A stretch of 64,000 nt of DNA from an uncultured Christensenellaceae bacterium (GCA_910588015.1 CAJUOK010000003.1:99369-163368); one strand, 5' to 3'. Positions 33,335-41,882 are shown, numbered from the stretch's first letter. The notes: generated by a model from the letters alone, not told the origin. Program-made: numbers and translations.

Positions 33335-33363
33335 ATTATATCATTTTTTGAGTTAGGAGTCAA
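33335..33363 (-). promoter_or_regulatory. Promoter of the defence operon
   Basis: On the minus strand, TTGACT (33363-33358), 17 bases, TATAAT (33340-33335). AATGACAT is repeated twice just downstream, with a 12-base spacing, a candidate binding site for the controller. Confidence 0.75.
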
Positions 33364-33398
33364 CCGAAAGCTGAACGAAAAGGTTAGTGTGACTGCGA

Positions 33399-33824
33399 TT
33401 ATTCACTCAAAAATCCGTAATCAAACTCCAAGAGGTAATCGTAAGGGAGAGCTTTTCGGATTTCATTATACAAGTCCACTAGGTCCTGGCTGTGTTCTTC
33501 CATCACAACGCCAATCGAAACTTCGTCTTCGGTTTTTATCGTGAGCCGGTCAGGTTCAGCATCGGCAACGAAATCATCATAGCACTGCTTGATTTGTTCT
33601 ATCACCTTTTCAGCATTAGAAATAAAGGCGTTGGCTTGCTCGGGTGTGATGCGGTATCGAATTTTTCGCATCGTCTTATACTCCCACATTTGTCCCGTTT
33701 TCAGACCATAGGTCGTAAACCACACCATTCCATTTGCCTTGATTGTAAGCCTCTGCCTTTCCTCTTTGTCAGGCTCAAATGGACGATACCCGCCCTTTGA
33801 TTTTTCGATTACAAGCGTTGTCAT
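33399..33824 (-). CDS. Unknown protein (141 aa)
   Basis: Begins MTTLVIEKSKGGYRPFEPDK. Not recognised. An alpha/beta protein with KANGMVWFTTYGLKTGQMWEYKT then a helical EQANAFISNAEKVIEQIKQCYDDF. It overlaps the next gene by four bases, so the two are coupled. The pair is directly upstream of the defence operon, on the same strand but with its own promoter region between. Confidence 0.68.
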   Translation of the reverse strand: MTTLVIEKSKGGYRPFEPDKEERQRLTIKANGMVWFTTYGLKTGQMWEYKTMRKIRYRITPEQANAFISNAEKVIEQIKQCYDDFVADAEPDRLTIKTEDEVSIGVVMEEHSQDLVDLYNEIRKALPYDYLLEFDYGFLSE

Positions 33825-34135
33825 TTTAGCTTAATGGTTATGGTTCTATCTTTCAAATATCCACCACCGTTCTTGTAGTCCTTAAGCGAAATCCAACCCT
33901 CAACCGGAACTTGTTCAAGCGGGTTCTTACTATCACGATAATAAGCCTGATTGTGTGGTGTAAGTTTTACTTCGACACTTTCAAAGCTATCCGTGGTAGC
34001 AAGTTTGAAAAGCTCATCCATTCCAACGGGGCCTTCGCCAGTGTACGGTTCATATTGCTTGTTCACTCCCAGAACTTTCGATTCGAGCTTTACCGCAACT
34101 GGATGTTCAATGGGATTGTAAAATAATTTTTTCAA
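33821..34135 (-). CDS. Unknown protein (104 aa)
   Basis: Begins MKKLFYNPIEHPVAVKLESK. Beta-rich sequence with YTGEGPVGMDELFKLATTD and a final WISLKDYKNGGGYLKDRTI, not a family I know. No zinc, signal or membrane motif. Coupled by overlap to the 141-residue protein. Confidence 0.66.
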   Translation of the reverse strand: MKKLFYNPIEHPVAVKLESKVLGVNKQYEPYTGEGPVGMDELFKLATTDSFESVEVKLTPHNQAYYRDSKNPLEQVPVEGWISLKDYKNGGGYLKDRTITIKLK

Positions 34136-34171
34136 TTTATAATTCCTCCGTATTTAGTTTATTTTCGAGAA

Positions 34172-34936
34172 TTAGTGCCTCCAATTAGCAAACGGCAGTT
34201 GATTATATTTTGTTTCAAAGTCATTTAATAGGGCGCTCTCCATTTCCTTTGGGTTATCGCACGGCAAATACCACACTTCCAAATCTTCAAAATGTTGGAT
34301 TTGCGCAATACTTCGTCCACCCCAGGCTGAGATAGGTTTACCGTTCCAAAATTCGATATGTTGTTGCATACGCTTTTCAACACTGCCTTCGCTTTTACCC
34401 AAATATAAAATATCTGCTTGGACGAGCAATTTCTGTTTTAATTTCTCAATATTTACAGTAGGGTCTTTTCCCTTGTACTTCCCTGCATTACTGGTTTGAT
34501 TAAGAAGAATGTCTTGCATTTTTTCTGGACGCACAATAATGTAAATACCCTTAAAGTTGCCTCTGTCACTATCCAACTTTCCTATCGTTCCAGCATACTC
34601 AAATTGCTTATTCAAAAACATTCTCTTACTAATTTGATTGAGCATTACTATCTCTTTTTCTTCATGACCGACCAATTCTTCGATATAGTTATTGCCAAAC
34701 GGCTTACCGCAATGCGGACAGATGTTGACGGTATAAACGTCATCGTTTGGATACAATACCGTTTTTATGACCACTCCGTTTTCGGCAGCAACTGCTTTTT
34801 CTTTTTCCAAAAAGTTGCCAGGCGAAACTACACACTGCTTTTCGTTCCTCTCCCATTTTCCATAGGCTGCCTTGAATTCCTTTTTACAATTCCAGCAGAT
34901 AGCTTTGCAAATGTAGAGCGTTCTTTTAGCACTCAT
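34172..34936 (-). CDS. Zinc-ribbon plus GIY-YIG-like nuclease domain protein
   Basis: A 254-residue protein. The N-terminal half has CWNCKKEF and CPHCGKPFGN zinc knuckles. The C-terminal half has GIYIIV, then ILYLGKSEGSVEKRMQQHIEF, which is the GIY...YIG + Arg helix pattern with GIY-YIG spacing. A downstream acidic residue (KEMESALLNDFE) and a conserved Asn (LPFANW) complete the active site. It lies just downstream of a WYL repressor in the defence cluster. A nuclease acting on foreign or modified DNA is plausible; a repair role is the alternative. Confidence 0.72.
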   Translation of the reverse strand: MSAKRTLYICKAICWNCKKEFKAAYGKWERNEKQCVVSPGNFLEKEKAVAAENGVVIKTVLYPNDDVYTVNICPHCGKPFGNNYIEELVGHEEKEIVMLNQISKRMFLNKQFEYAGTIGKLDSDRGNFKGIYIIVRPEKMQDILLNQTSNAGKYKGKDPTVNIEKLKQKLLVQADILYLGKSEGSVEKRMQQHIEFWNGKPISAWGGRSIAQIQHFEDLEVWYLPCDNPKEMESALLNDFETKYNQLPFANWRH

Positions 34937-34944
34937 ATACTCAC

Positions 34945-35952
34945 CTATCCTTCGTAGTTTCTCATCGATGCTTTTATGCGCTCTTTGAGTTCATCAATTA
35001 CTGACTGTGGTGATGTAACTTTAAGGCTCTCACCAAAACCGATAACCCAAGCCAAGAACGGACTGCTCACTTGCACATCTACGGCAAACGATATCGTATC
35101 GGCATCGTGTTCATAGATTTTTACGCTTTCACCAAACTTGTCGAACACGGCATCCACTATACCCTTCTCGCCTATTAAATGCACTCGCTCGGTCTTTCCA
35201 CGGTACATACCCACAAGGCTTCTTTGGTGCTTTGAAAGGTCAAAATCTGATGCTTCCTTGTTTGGTGTTATTTCGTCATCAAGCATCTTCACTTGCTCCA
35301 TTCGGTCAACTCGATACTGCACTATATTGCCGTGGTAATCATTATAGCAGAATAAGTAGTATTTATCATCGTGAAAAACAGTCGCAACGGGGTTTACGAT
35401 ATACCACCGCTGTTCGTCTGGCTTCGATGTGCGCATACGATACTTCCGCTTGTGATGAAGGTCGTAGTCAAAATAATAAAAGCCAATCTTCCGCTTTTCG
35501 ATAATGGCTTGGGAGATTTCATTCACGGAATAATAAATGCTTTCGTTGCTTCCTTTTACCGTTCCAAACTGCACGATGTTACTCTTCAAAACCTCTGCCC
35601 TTTGACTGCCAGCGAGTTGTGCAATCTTGTCTATAAGAACCGGGGTTTTCTTATCGGTGATGAAACTCGCAGCCTGAACCGCATCCATAAGGATTTGAAT
35701 TTCTGGTATATCGAAGCTACGGTCTTCAACATAATATCCGTTGCTCTTTCCCTTCTTCACGAGTATCTCATAGCCGTTTACGTTCAATTCTTCGATGTTT
35801 CGATAGAGCGTTCTACGATCACAACTGATGCCACACGCTTCAAGTCTCGCAATAAGGTCGTGGGTACTCATTGGATGTTGCTCATCAGTTTCTTGACGAA
35901 GAATATCCCATATCTTCAAGTATTTAATTTTGGATACGCTCTCTGCTTTCAT
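34945..35952 (-). CDS. WYL-domain transcriptional regulator
   Basis: A 335-residue protein. A winged-helix N-terminus (MSTHDLIARLEACGISCDRRTLYRNIEEL) is followed by the WYL ligand domain with QRWYIVNPVATVFHDDKYYLFCY, where the conserved W-Y-L-type strand and an Arg (QYRVDRMEQV) are seen, and a WCX-like C-terminus. Such proteins (BrxR/CapW-type) repress many defence islands and respond to nucleic-acid signals. It is divergent from nothing here: it heads the 34.9-33.4 kb cluster and has its own promoter. Confidence 0.88.
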   Translation of the reverse strand: MKAESVSKIKYLKIWDILRQETDEQHPMSTHDLIARLEACGISCDRRTLYRNIEELNVNGYEILVKKGKSNGYYVEDRSFDIPEIQILMDAVQAASFITDKKTPVLIDKIAQLAGSQRAEVLKSNIVQFGTVKGSNESIYYSVNEISQAIIEKRKIGFYYFDYDLHHKRKYRMRTSKPDEQRWYIVNPVATVFHDDKYYLFCYNDYHGNIVQYRVDRMEQVKMLDDEITPNKEASDFDLSKHQRSLVGMYRGKTERVHLIGEKGIVDAVFDKFGESVKIYEHDADTISFAVDVQVSSPFLAWVIGFGESLKVTSPQSVIDELKERIKASMRNYEG

Positions 35953-35979
35953 AGTCTGTCTCCCATTATGGACTTCTAG

Positions 35980-36009
35980 ATTATATCACAATCCTCACCC
36001 CTTTGTCTA
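35980..36009 (-). promoter_or_regulatory. Promoter of the WYL regulator cluster
   Basis: On the minus strand, TAGACA (36009-36004), 18 bases, TATAAT (35985-35980). It lies 28 bases upstream of the ATG. Confidence 0.65.
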
Positions 36010-36139
36010 GTTTTACTGTCGCAAAAGTATGACACAAAATAACAAAATAAAACCGCCATGATTAGGATTCTAAAATTTGCCCCGCACGGACTACCAGTCC
36101 GTTCGAACCCATCACCACAACGGTATTATTGAAAAATTA

Positions 36140-36163
36140 TTGCGCATAAAATTTTAGCGCATT
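36140..36163. repeat. Near-palindrome, inverted copy of 5977-6000
   Basis: TGCGC and GCGCA arms around an AAAATTTTA core; 23 of 24 bases match the reverse complement of the other copy. The two sites are in opposite orientation and 30.1 kb apart. Confidence 0.7.
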
Positions 36164-36172
36164 TCGCAATTT

Positions 36173-36374
36173 AATTTAGACTTTTCATAGGTCATAAAAA
36201 CCCCAAATTTAGACTTTTCATAGAATGCACTTTCAACTCTAACCCCCATTTAGGGTTGTATCCTTTGCGGCAGTGAGTGTTTATCCTTGTTCCTATGAAA
36301 AGTCTAACCCCCTAAAAATGCCCATATTTTGGGCAAAAATGCCCCATTTTAGCCATATTTTGGGTTAGACTTTT
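36173..36374. repeat. TTTAGACTTTTCATAG repeat family at the element boundary
   Basis: AATTTAGACTTTTCATAG occurs at 36173-36190 and 36206-36223. An inverted copy, CTATGAAAAGTCTAACCC, is at 36293-36310, and a shortened copy, GGGTTAGACTTTT, at 36362-36374. The last overlaps the stop codon of the capsid gene. CCATATTTTGGG is also repeated (about 36322 and 36353). There is no gene between 35953 and 36372. Confidence 0.75.
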
Positions 36375-37416
36375 ATCGCTCAAACAATCTCCAATCGCAA
36401 AGCTGATGCAACTTAAAGTCCTTGCTGTTGAGCAAATACATAGTTCCCGATTCGACGAATCTGTCGGCAACAAGCGGGATGCCGTTGTAAGACAGCGCCT
36501 TGAAACCTCCGTCGAGATTCATAAAATCAACATTGGTTCTCGTCAACGCAAGATAGTCGAGATAAGCTCTCCTCACGTCGTAAGAGCATACTATAAAGTC
36601 GATTTGAGAACCTGCCACTTCGTCGATATAGTCTATCGCGCTTTGAATCTTCGCCGTGGAAATCGCTCCCACGTTGTCATAACGCTTGGGCGAAAGCCAA
36701 CTTCTGCCCGCTCTCGAAAGTCCGTAAAGGTCTTTGTCCGAAAAAATAGCGCCAAGTCCCGTCAGCTCGTTTTCTTTGGAGCCTTGCACCGTCACCGTAT
36801 CTCCCTCTTCAATCTTCGTCGTAGCAGTCGCCGAAACCGTCACGGTGTTGTTTACTCTGTCGACGCTAGTTATTCTCACGCCCTTAAAGTCGGGATAAAG
36901 AGAACCCGTCTTAGAATAAACGTCCACGACCATACCTTCCATAACGTTGCGAACGCTGTCGAGAGCAATGACGTTGCTTGCCGAGCTTTGCTCTTTGCAA
37001 GTTGCCAAAACGCCGCTGCCGTCGCCGTAAAGCATTCTGCCGAGATTGAATTTGGAAGCTTTGAGCAAACCTTCCATCTCTGCGTTGAGAAGATTGACGA
37101 AGGCTCCCGTGTTGGACTGCGACGCTCTGATAGCTTTGTCCGAAAGCTCTATCGTGCCGTAAAGATTCTTGAGTTCGAGTTTGAATCTATCGTAATTATT
37201 AGCCGCAGGCGAAGGCAGTTCGCCAGTCTCTGTGCCCGCGCCGATACCGCCGTTGAGACCGTAAGGCACAAGTTTGATTATCTCCTTGCCCCACACGTCT
37301 CCCGTCGTCTGTTCAATCTTGGCAAGAAGCGGATTGACGCCCACGTTGAGTTGGTCTGCCACTACGTTTAAATATACGCTCTTAAGCGCTTTTTCTGCTG
37401 TTTCTAACGTTACCAT
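36373..37416 (-). CDS. HK97-type phage major capsid protein, C-terminally truncated
   Basis: A 347-residue major capsid protein: an N-terminal helix (ETAEKALKSVYLNVVADQLNVGVNPLLAKIEQT), NLYGTIELSDKAIRAS and TGAFVNLLNAEMEGL, and late strands with YLLNSKDFKLHQLCDWRLFER then stop. Related capsids continue about 35-45 residues past the CDWRW position with a KQI...YTATLVKYADL segment, which is missing. The stop lies in the repeat at the boundary with the newer element, so the gene was probably cut there. AGGAGGATATA precedes the ATG. Confidence 0.84.
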   Translation of the reverse strand: MVTLETAEKALKSVYLNVVADQLNVGVNPLLAKIEQTTGDVWGKEIIKLVPYGLNGGIGAGTETGELPSPAANNYDRFKLELKNLYGTIELSDKAIRASQSNTGAFVNLLNAEMEGLLKASKFNLGRMLYGDGSGVLATCKEQSSASNVIALDSVRNVMEGMVVDVYSKTGSLYPDFKGVRITSVDRVNNTVTVSATATTKIEEGDTVTVQGSKENELTGLGAIFSDKDLYGLSRAGRSWLSPKRYDNVGAISTAKIQSAIDYIDEVAGSQIDFIVCSYDVRRAYLDYLALTRTNVDFMNLDGGFKALSYNGIPLVADRFVESGTMYLLNSKDFKLHQLCDWRLFER

Positions 37417-38012
37417 TATATCCTCCTATTGTCGAGCATAGCCTTGATTACGCTGCCCGCCTCGGCTATGCTCTTGGGTCTGCTAGGCGGTGTAAGCGCA
37501 GTTCGTCCCCTTGACGAAATGGATTTCGGGGGAAGATTTTGCTGTAAGCCGTCAAGATATTCTTGTATTATTTTATCTTTGACGGCATTATTCTCATAGA
37601 TGTATTTTTGCAAGAACTCTTCGTCGCCGGCAAGTTTTTCGGGAGATACGTAAGCCGTCGCAAGCACGGCGGCAAGCGCTTTTTCCAAACAGTCACCGTC
37701 TTGTTGAAGCGATTGGTTCTGCGCTATCTCGCTGCCTATCTGCGCCGAAAATTGCTTTGCAATAGGATACCTTTGCAAAAAATCCGTCACTTTGTCTTTC
37801 CAACCGACCTGCGCAAATACGGGCACACTCTCATTCTCGGAAGCGACGTCTTCGTCCTTCCCTTCTTCTGCGTCATCTGCGCCGCCGTCGATTAAATTGA
37901 CTTCTGTATTGTCAAAATCTTCTCCGCTATCAATTTCGCGGGGTATATTCTCAAGCTCGGTCGGCATTGCCGACTCGCCGTCGAAATCTTCAGTTTGTCG
38001 ATACGGTTGCAT
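37416..38012 (-). CDS. Scaffold-like phage protein (198 aa)
   Basis: Acidic, low-complexity N-terminus (DGESAMPTELENIPREIDSGEDF) and a C-terminal helix-rich part ending in RPKSIAEAGSVIKAMLDNRR, typical of DUF4355/scaffold-type proteins between portal and capsid. GGAGGAGAAAACA precedes the ATG at 38012. The portal gene overlaps its first 23 bases. It would guide capsid assembly. Confidence 0.72.
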   Translation of the reverse strand: MQPYRQTEDFDGESAMPTELENIPREIDSGEDFDNTEVNLIDGGADDAEEGKDEDVASENESVPVFAQVGWKDKVTDFLQRYPIAKQFSAQIGSEIAQNQSLQQDGDCLEKALAAVLATAYVSPEKLAGDEEFLQKYIYENNAVKDKIIQEYLDGLQQNLPPKSISSRGRTALTPPSRPKSIAEAGSVIKAMLDNRRI

Positions 38013-39861
38013 TGTTTTCTCCTCCGACCGCCGACGTATCCGCAACGGTCTTCATCATTTTATGTCTCTTGATATGTTCGTCAATCAAATCTATTACGCT
38101 TTGGTCTTTTTCTTCAAGCAAATGTTTGAGATGTTCGTCGATATGCAAGGTATGGTCGTCGTAATCGGCGACGTCTATTTCCTCTTTGCCGAAATCTAAA
38201 TTTTCCTTCATAGCTTTTTTGCGATGACTTTCGTCGACGTCTTTGCTCGACTCCCAATTGCCGAATCCCAATATCTCCAAAATCTTCAGCTTATTGCGAT
38301 TGGAAACATAGCCGTTGCCGTCGTTGAATATACCCATACGCACAAGCTCCAACACCATATTACGTTTGTTTTCCAACGTGTCGGTGAGTTCGTTTTCATT
38401 GTCGAAAACAAGGTCGTCGCTTTGCAAGTCGCTGGCGGTAAAATACGCAAGCTCGACTTCGCCGTTGTCTCCCGAGAATTTTTTCATACGCTTGGTAACA
38501 CAAAACTGTCTGTAAAGACGAAGCATCTGTTCGCAAATTCTTTTGATACCCATACGCAACGACGTCGTGGCAATCGACAGTCTCGTGTCGTCCTGCTCTA
38601 CCAACATACCTATTGCCTTACCCGACATTTGATTGAGCACGTTGGAATATTTGCTCAACTCGCTCACGCCCGATATCGTTGTGAATTCAGAAAGTATCCT
38701 GTCTTCTTCGTATTGAAAATCCACGGGAACTCTGCCGCTCTCAAGCAATTTCGGAGGCGTCGAACCCTGTCGGTATATCAAGACCTTGCCGGGAGACAGA
38801 CCGTCTTCTTCGAGTTCGTCGGTGTCTATCGAACCGTCCTCCACGCTCAACACTCCCATAGAAATTCTGTTGATGAATTCGTGCTTGCGGTTCTTGACGG
38901 CGTTGTAAGCCCTCTGCAGCGGAATAAGCCGCTCTATTATACTCGAGCCGTAAAAACAGCCCAATTTTTCCAAACAAACAATCTTGGTAAACGGATAACC
39001 GCGACATTCGTTGACTGCGTTGATATAGGGCAATTCGCCGTGATACAACAGTCTGTCGCCCGCGACTATGCTCAATTCTCCGTTGGGCTTTTGCGCGGTG
39101 GGACGGGAATATTTTTCGATGACGACGCACATATCGTGAGCCACGCCGTCAAAGGCGTTGCGCGCGCCGCCCGTCTGAAAGACTCCGCCCGCGCCGTCAA
39201 GAGAAAACACGTTGACGTCCTCTCCTTTTACGTCAACTCCCCATATATCTTTTATTTCGTCGACGTGATACGCTTTTGCGTGTATGATACTCATACAGTC
39301 GTCGATATTGACCGTGCCGAGGCTGTCGGGAAAGAGCTCGTACGGCGGAACTACGGAAATGTCAACGTCGCCCTCTCTCACCGCGCCCGTCTTGCTTTGC
39401 CCTATGACTTTGCCTTTTTCGCCCGACCACACCGTCTTGAAAAAACAACTGCCCGTAACTTCGCTCCAACTGCTGGCTTCGTTGAGCAATCGCGGTATTT
39501 GATTCTCTTCGCAAAGAGCTTTGACAATCTGCGTCGAGAGTTTTGCGGTCTGCACGTCGCTGTCGTCGTTGCTGAACGGACGTACGCTTATGGCGCATTT
39601 AAGCCTGTTGAGCTTGGACAGTCTTGTCTCGATTATCGACGCGATATGATTGTATACTTCCCTTTCCTGCCAATAATACTGCTTGCCGTATTGCTCGATA
39701 TCGCCCACGGGCGTAATCTCCGAATACTGCTCGCCGTTGTAGAAATTCATATTCAGCCGCCATTGCAATTCCAGTTGTTTTCTCTCGGCTCTGCGTCTTT
39801 CGAAATCCTTGCGTACCTGTTTGACAATATCCTCGCAAAATTCGCTTTTAAACTTGTTCAT
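37990..39861 (-). CDS. Phage portal protein
   Basis: A 623-residue portal. YWQEREVYNHIASIIETRLSKLNRL is the typical N-terminal helix; ERLIPLQRAYNAVKNRKHEFINR and the stem helix near LNQMSGKAIGMLVEQDDTRLS fit the SPP1/P22-like portal family. The Cys-free C-terminus carries an acidic and helical tail (LDFGKEEIDVADYDDHTLHIDEHLKHL). It forms the dodecameric DNA gate of the capsid. Order TerL-portal-scaffold-capsid is the standard morphogenesis order. Confidence 0.88.
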   Translation of the reverse strand: MNKFKSEFCEDIVKQVRKDFERRRAERKQLELQWRLNMNFYNGEQYSEITPVGDIEQYGKQYYWQEREVYNHIASIIETRLSKLNRLKCAISVRPFSNDDSDVQTAKLSTQIVKALCEENQIPRLLNEASSWSEVTGSCFFKTVWSGEKGKVIGQSKTGAVREGDVDISVVPPYELFPDSLGTVNIDDCMSIIHAKAYHVDEIKDIWGVDVKGEDVNVFSLDGAGGVFQTGGARNAFDGVAHDMCVVIEKYSRPTAQKPNGELSIVAGDRLLYHGELPYINAVNECRGYPFTKIVCLEKLGCFYGSSIIERLIPLQRAYNAVKNRKHEFINRISMGVLSVEDGSIDTDELEEDGLSPGKVLIYRQGSTPPKLLESGRVPVDFQYEEDRILSEFTTISGVSELSKYSNVLNQMSGKAIGMLVEQDDTRLSIATTSLRMGIKRICEQMLRLYRQFCVTKRMKKFSGDNGEVELAYFTASDLQSDDLVFDNENELTDTLENKRNMVLELVRMGIFNDGNGYVSNRNKLKILEILGFGNWESSKDVDESHRKKAMKENLDFGKEEIDVADYDDHTLHIDEHLKHLLEEKDQSVIDLIDEHIKRHKMMKTVADTSAVGGENNATVSTN

Positions 39862-40072
39862 AAATTACGCTCCTTTTTCTCTTTTTGCATTTTTTGCCGC
39901 AGTCGCGCTCAAGCTGACTTCCCACGGCAAGATATATCTTACGCGCGCAATCTTTGCACAGATGGATATATCCGTCGGCATTTACGCCGTCGGGTATCAG
40001 CGAATAAAGCGCAAGGTTGCGGCAGTTTCCCGCGTCGCATTTAACTTTGTTGGTCTGAATTGTTATCTTCAT
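39848..40072 (-). CDS. Small cysteine-rich phage protein (74 aa)
   Basis: CDAGNCRN and CKDCARKI zinc knuckles and a basic C-terminus (CGKKCKKRKRS). Unknown function. It overlaps the portal gene by 14 bases and the preceding gene by 32, so all belong to the morphogenesis operon of the older remnant. Confidence 0.7.
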   Translation of the reverse strand: MKITIQTNKVKCDAGNCRNLALYSLIPDGVNADGYIHLCKDCARKIYLAVGSQLERDCGKKCKKRKRSVIYEQV

Positions 40073-40352
40073 ACTTTTCTCCTTTTTGAATGTCGCCGAG
40101 TTTTTTCAGCAATTTGATTTTGAGTTTTTCAAGTTCTACGTCGCTCAAATCGGATAAATCGTTTTCTCTTCCTTCGAGTTCGAGCGCCGCTTTGAGAGCC
40201 GCCAAATCGGGCGGTATTTGCTTGATGCTTATTTTGCGCTTGATGAGTTGGTCGTCCGCGCTGTATTCCTCCACAACTTCGCGCGCCTCATATCCTATGG
40301 CTTTTCGCAATATAGCGCGCCGTAGGTCTTGGTTTTGCAATTCGCCTTTCAT
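40041..40352 (-). CDS. Possible small terminase-like protein (103 aa)
   Basis: Begins MKGELQNQDLRRAILRKAIG. The N-terminal half (YEAREVVEEYSADDQLIKRKISIKQIPPDLAALKAALEL) recalls short helix-turn-helix proteins placed before large terminases in some phages. The rest is a Leu-rich helix. The role as a small terminase is inferred from its position ten bases before terL. Confidence 0.58.
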   Translation of the reverse strand: MKGELQNQDLRRAILRKAIGYEAREVVEEYSADDQLIKRKISIKQIPPDLAALKAALELEGRENDLSDLSDVELEKLKIKLLKKLGDIQKGEKYEDNNSDQQS

Positions 40353-40361
40353 ATCGCTCCT

Positions 40362-41780
40362 TCAAACATTTTGCCTGCGCCTGATAAGTTTTCGTTTGTC
40401 CTTTTGAATTTCGCTTTGCGGCGAGGACGGCAATTTTGCAGGCTGAGGTTTTGACGAAATATAATATCTCAACGCGTCAAGCGCGTGGTCGTCTTTTTTT
40501 ATAGGTCTGTCGCCCTTGCCCCACCAATAACTTTTGAGCTCTCTAATTAGGTTTACGCAGGTGGAAAATATCTTTATCTTTCCTTCGGCAAAATAACTTT
40601 TGACTCGCGCAATCCCACCGAAGAGTTGCTTATCGACGTTGGTATTTACCAATATGCCTCTCTCGTAAAAGAGTTCGCTGACGCTTTTTCTAGAAGCAAG
40701 AGTATGCTGGTCCGCCGCGCTGTCTATCAAAGCCGTCAATCTGCCTTTGGAATCGGTGTGCCAATTGAGTTTGCGCGCAAGTTCTTTTATTTGCTCCGAA
40801 TGGTAATCTATATCTTTGCCCGCCATATACCATTCCCCGACAACGTAGATATTGCCGTCGTAATCAGAAGCGAAAAACAGACAGGCAAGCGGATTGTTGA
40901 GTCCCGGGTCTATGGAAATATTGTCTTGCCAATCAAATGGCACGTCAAAAGGCTCAATCACGTCTCTGGCGATGTCGAATTCTTTATAGACTATACCCTC
41001 AGCCTCGCAGAACCTGCCGAAACGGCGGGAAGAGAGCGTCTTTTCATCCATATTCGCAGACAGACTCGCGACCTCTTTTTCGTCCAAGAAGGGATTGTCA
41101 GCCCATTCTACGTGCTGATGCCACACTTCTTTGTCGTCGGACGAATTGAGATATATTTCGTCGTATACCCAAGTTAGACCTTTGAGAGGAGTCATAGTTC
41201 CCCATATGTCTCCCACTCTGTCGATAATTCGCATACGGCATTCGTCGTAGACGTCCTTGGGCGGCTCTTCGTCAAACCAAACGAAATCCAGCGAAGCTCC
41301 CTGAAATTTTTCTCTGCCTTGGTCGCAACTTTTAAAAGACACTTTGGAGGTTCCGCCCAACACGTTTTTTACAAGAACGTAATCTATAACGCCGTACTCG
41401 GCAGACCCTTTTTTGCCTGAAAGCATAACTATGTCGGCTATCCAATCGGGATTGAGATAGGACAAAAATTTGCTTTGCGCAACGTCTCTTTGCACTTCGT
41501 AAGACAACGACACTATCCATCCCGACACGTTGTTGCGATTTTGCCTGTAGGGATGAATTCCTCTTGCCCACCATACCGCTTCCACTGCTCCGCACTCGGT
41601 TTTTCCCGAACGGTTGCCGCCGAACACCCATCTGTTGCGCTTTTGACACTTGTGAAATTCAAGCTGCTTTTTATGCACTTTCTCGCCTGTGTTATACCTC
41701 GAGAGCCTGTCGTTTGCCTTGCGCCTGTTTTGCTCTTTTTCTATGGCGAGCAATGCAAAAATTATTTCTTTTTCTTCCAT
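40362..41780 (-). CDS. Phage terminase large subunit
   Basis: A 472-residue packaging motor. Walker A is VFGGNRSGKTECGAVEA, Walker B FVWFDEEPP, and the nuclease domain begins with ISIDPGLNNPLA and ends with the DHALDALRYYI metal site. These are the TerL landmarks. It belongs to the older remnant and is not partnered with the P27 small terminase at 4.6 kb. Transcription runs on the minus strand toward the portal gene. Confidence 0.9.
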   Translation of the reverse strand: MEEKEIIFALLAIEKEQNRRKANDRLSRYNTGEKVHKKQLEFHKCQKRNRWVFGGNRSGKTECGAVEAVWWARGIHPYRQNRNNVSGWIVSLSYEVQRDVAQSKFLSYLNPDWIADIVMLSGKKGSAEYGVIDYVLVKNVLGGTSKVSFKSCDQGREKFQGASLDFVWFDEEPPKDVYDECRMRIIDRVGDIWGTMTPLKGLTWVYDEIYLNSSDDKEVWHQHVEWADNPFLDEKEVASLSANMDEKTLSSRRFGRFCEAEGIVYKEFDIARDVIEPFDVPFDWQDNISIDPGLNNPLACLFFASDYDGNIYVVGEWYMAGKDIDYHSEQIKELARKLNWHTDSKGRLTALIDSAADQHTLASRKSVSELFYERGILVNTNVDKQLFGGIARVKSYFAEGKIKIFSTCVNLIRELKSYWWGKGDRPIKKDDHALDALRYYISSKPQPAKLPSSPQSEIQKDKRKLIRRRQNV

Positions 41781-41829
41781 AATTCGTCAATTTATCCGTA
41801 TATTTTTTTGATTTATTGCCGCAATAGTA

Positions 41830-41858
41830 TTGTAAAAATCTTATAAATGCAATATAAT
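41830..41858 (+). promoter_or_regulatory. Promoter of the membrane-anchored protein at 41.9 kb
   Basis: TTGTAA (41830-41835), 17 bases, TATAAT (41853-41858), 24 bases before the ATG. Confidence 0.75.
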
Positions 41859-41882
41859 TGAATTATACTTTTAGAGGTCCGT

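Noticed and set aside
36000..36130. tRNA attachment site at the right end of the element
   Set aside because: A short stretch with GTTCGAACCC recalls a T arm, but no cloverleaf can be drawn around it; could be a tRNA 3' fragment, not a gene.
1..36372. Retron, CBASS, Thoeris or Abi system
   Set aside because: No reverse transcriptase, cyclase, TIR or Abi-type protein was recognised in any frame.
38224..40044. Long open frame (606 codons) antisense to the portal gene
   Set aside because: It mirrors the codon bias of the real portal gene; no family, no ribosome site, and it spans the small Cys-rich gene on the other strand. Same for the long frames antisense to tyrS (61315-62532), parE (49271-50284) and the capsid gene (36406-37371).
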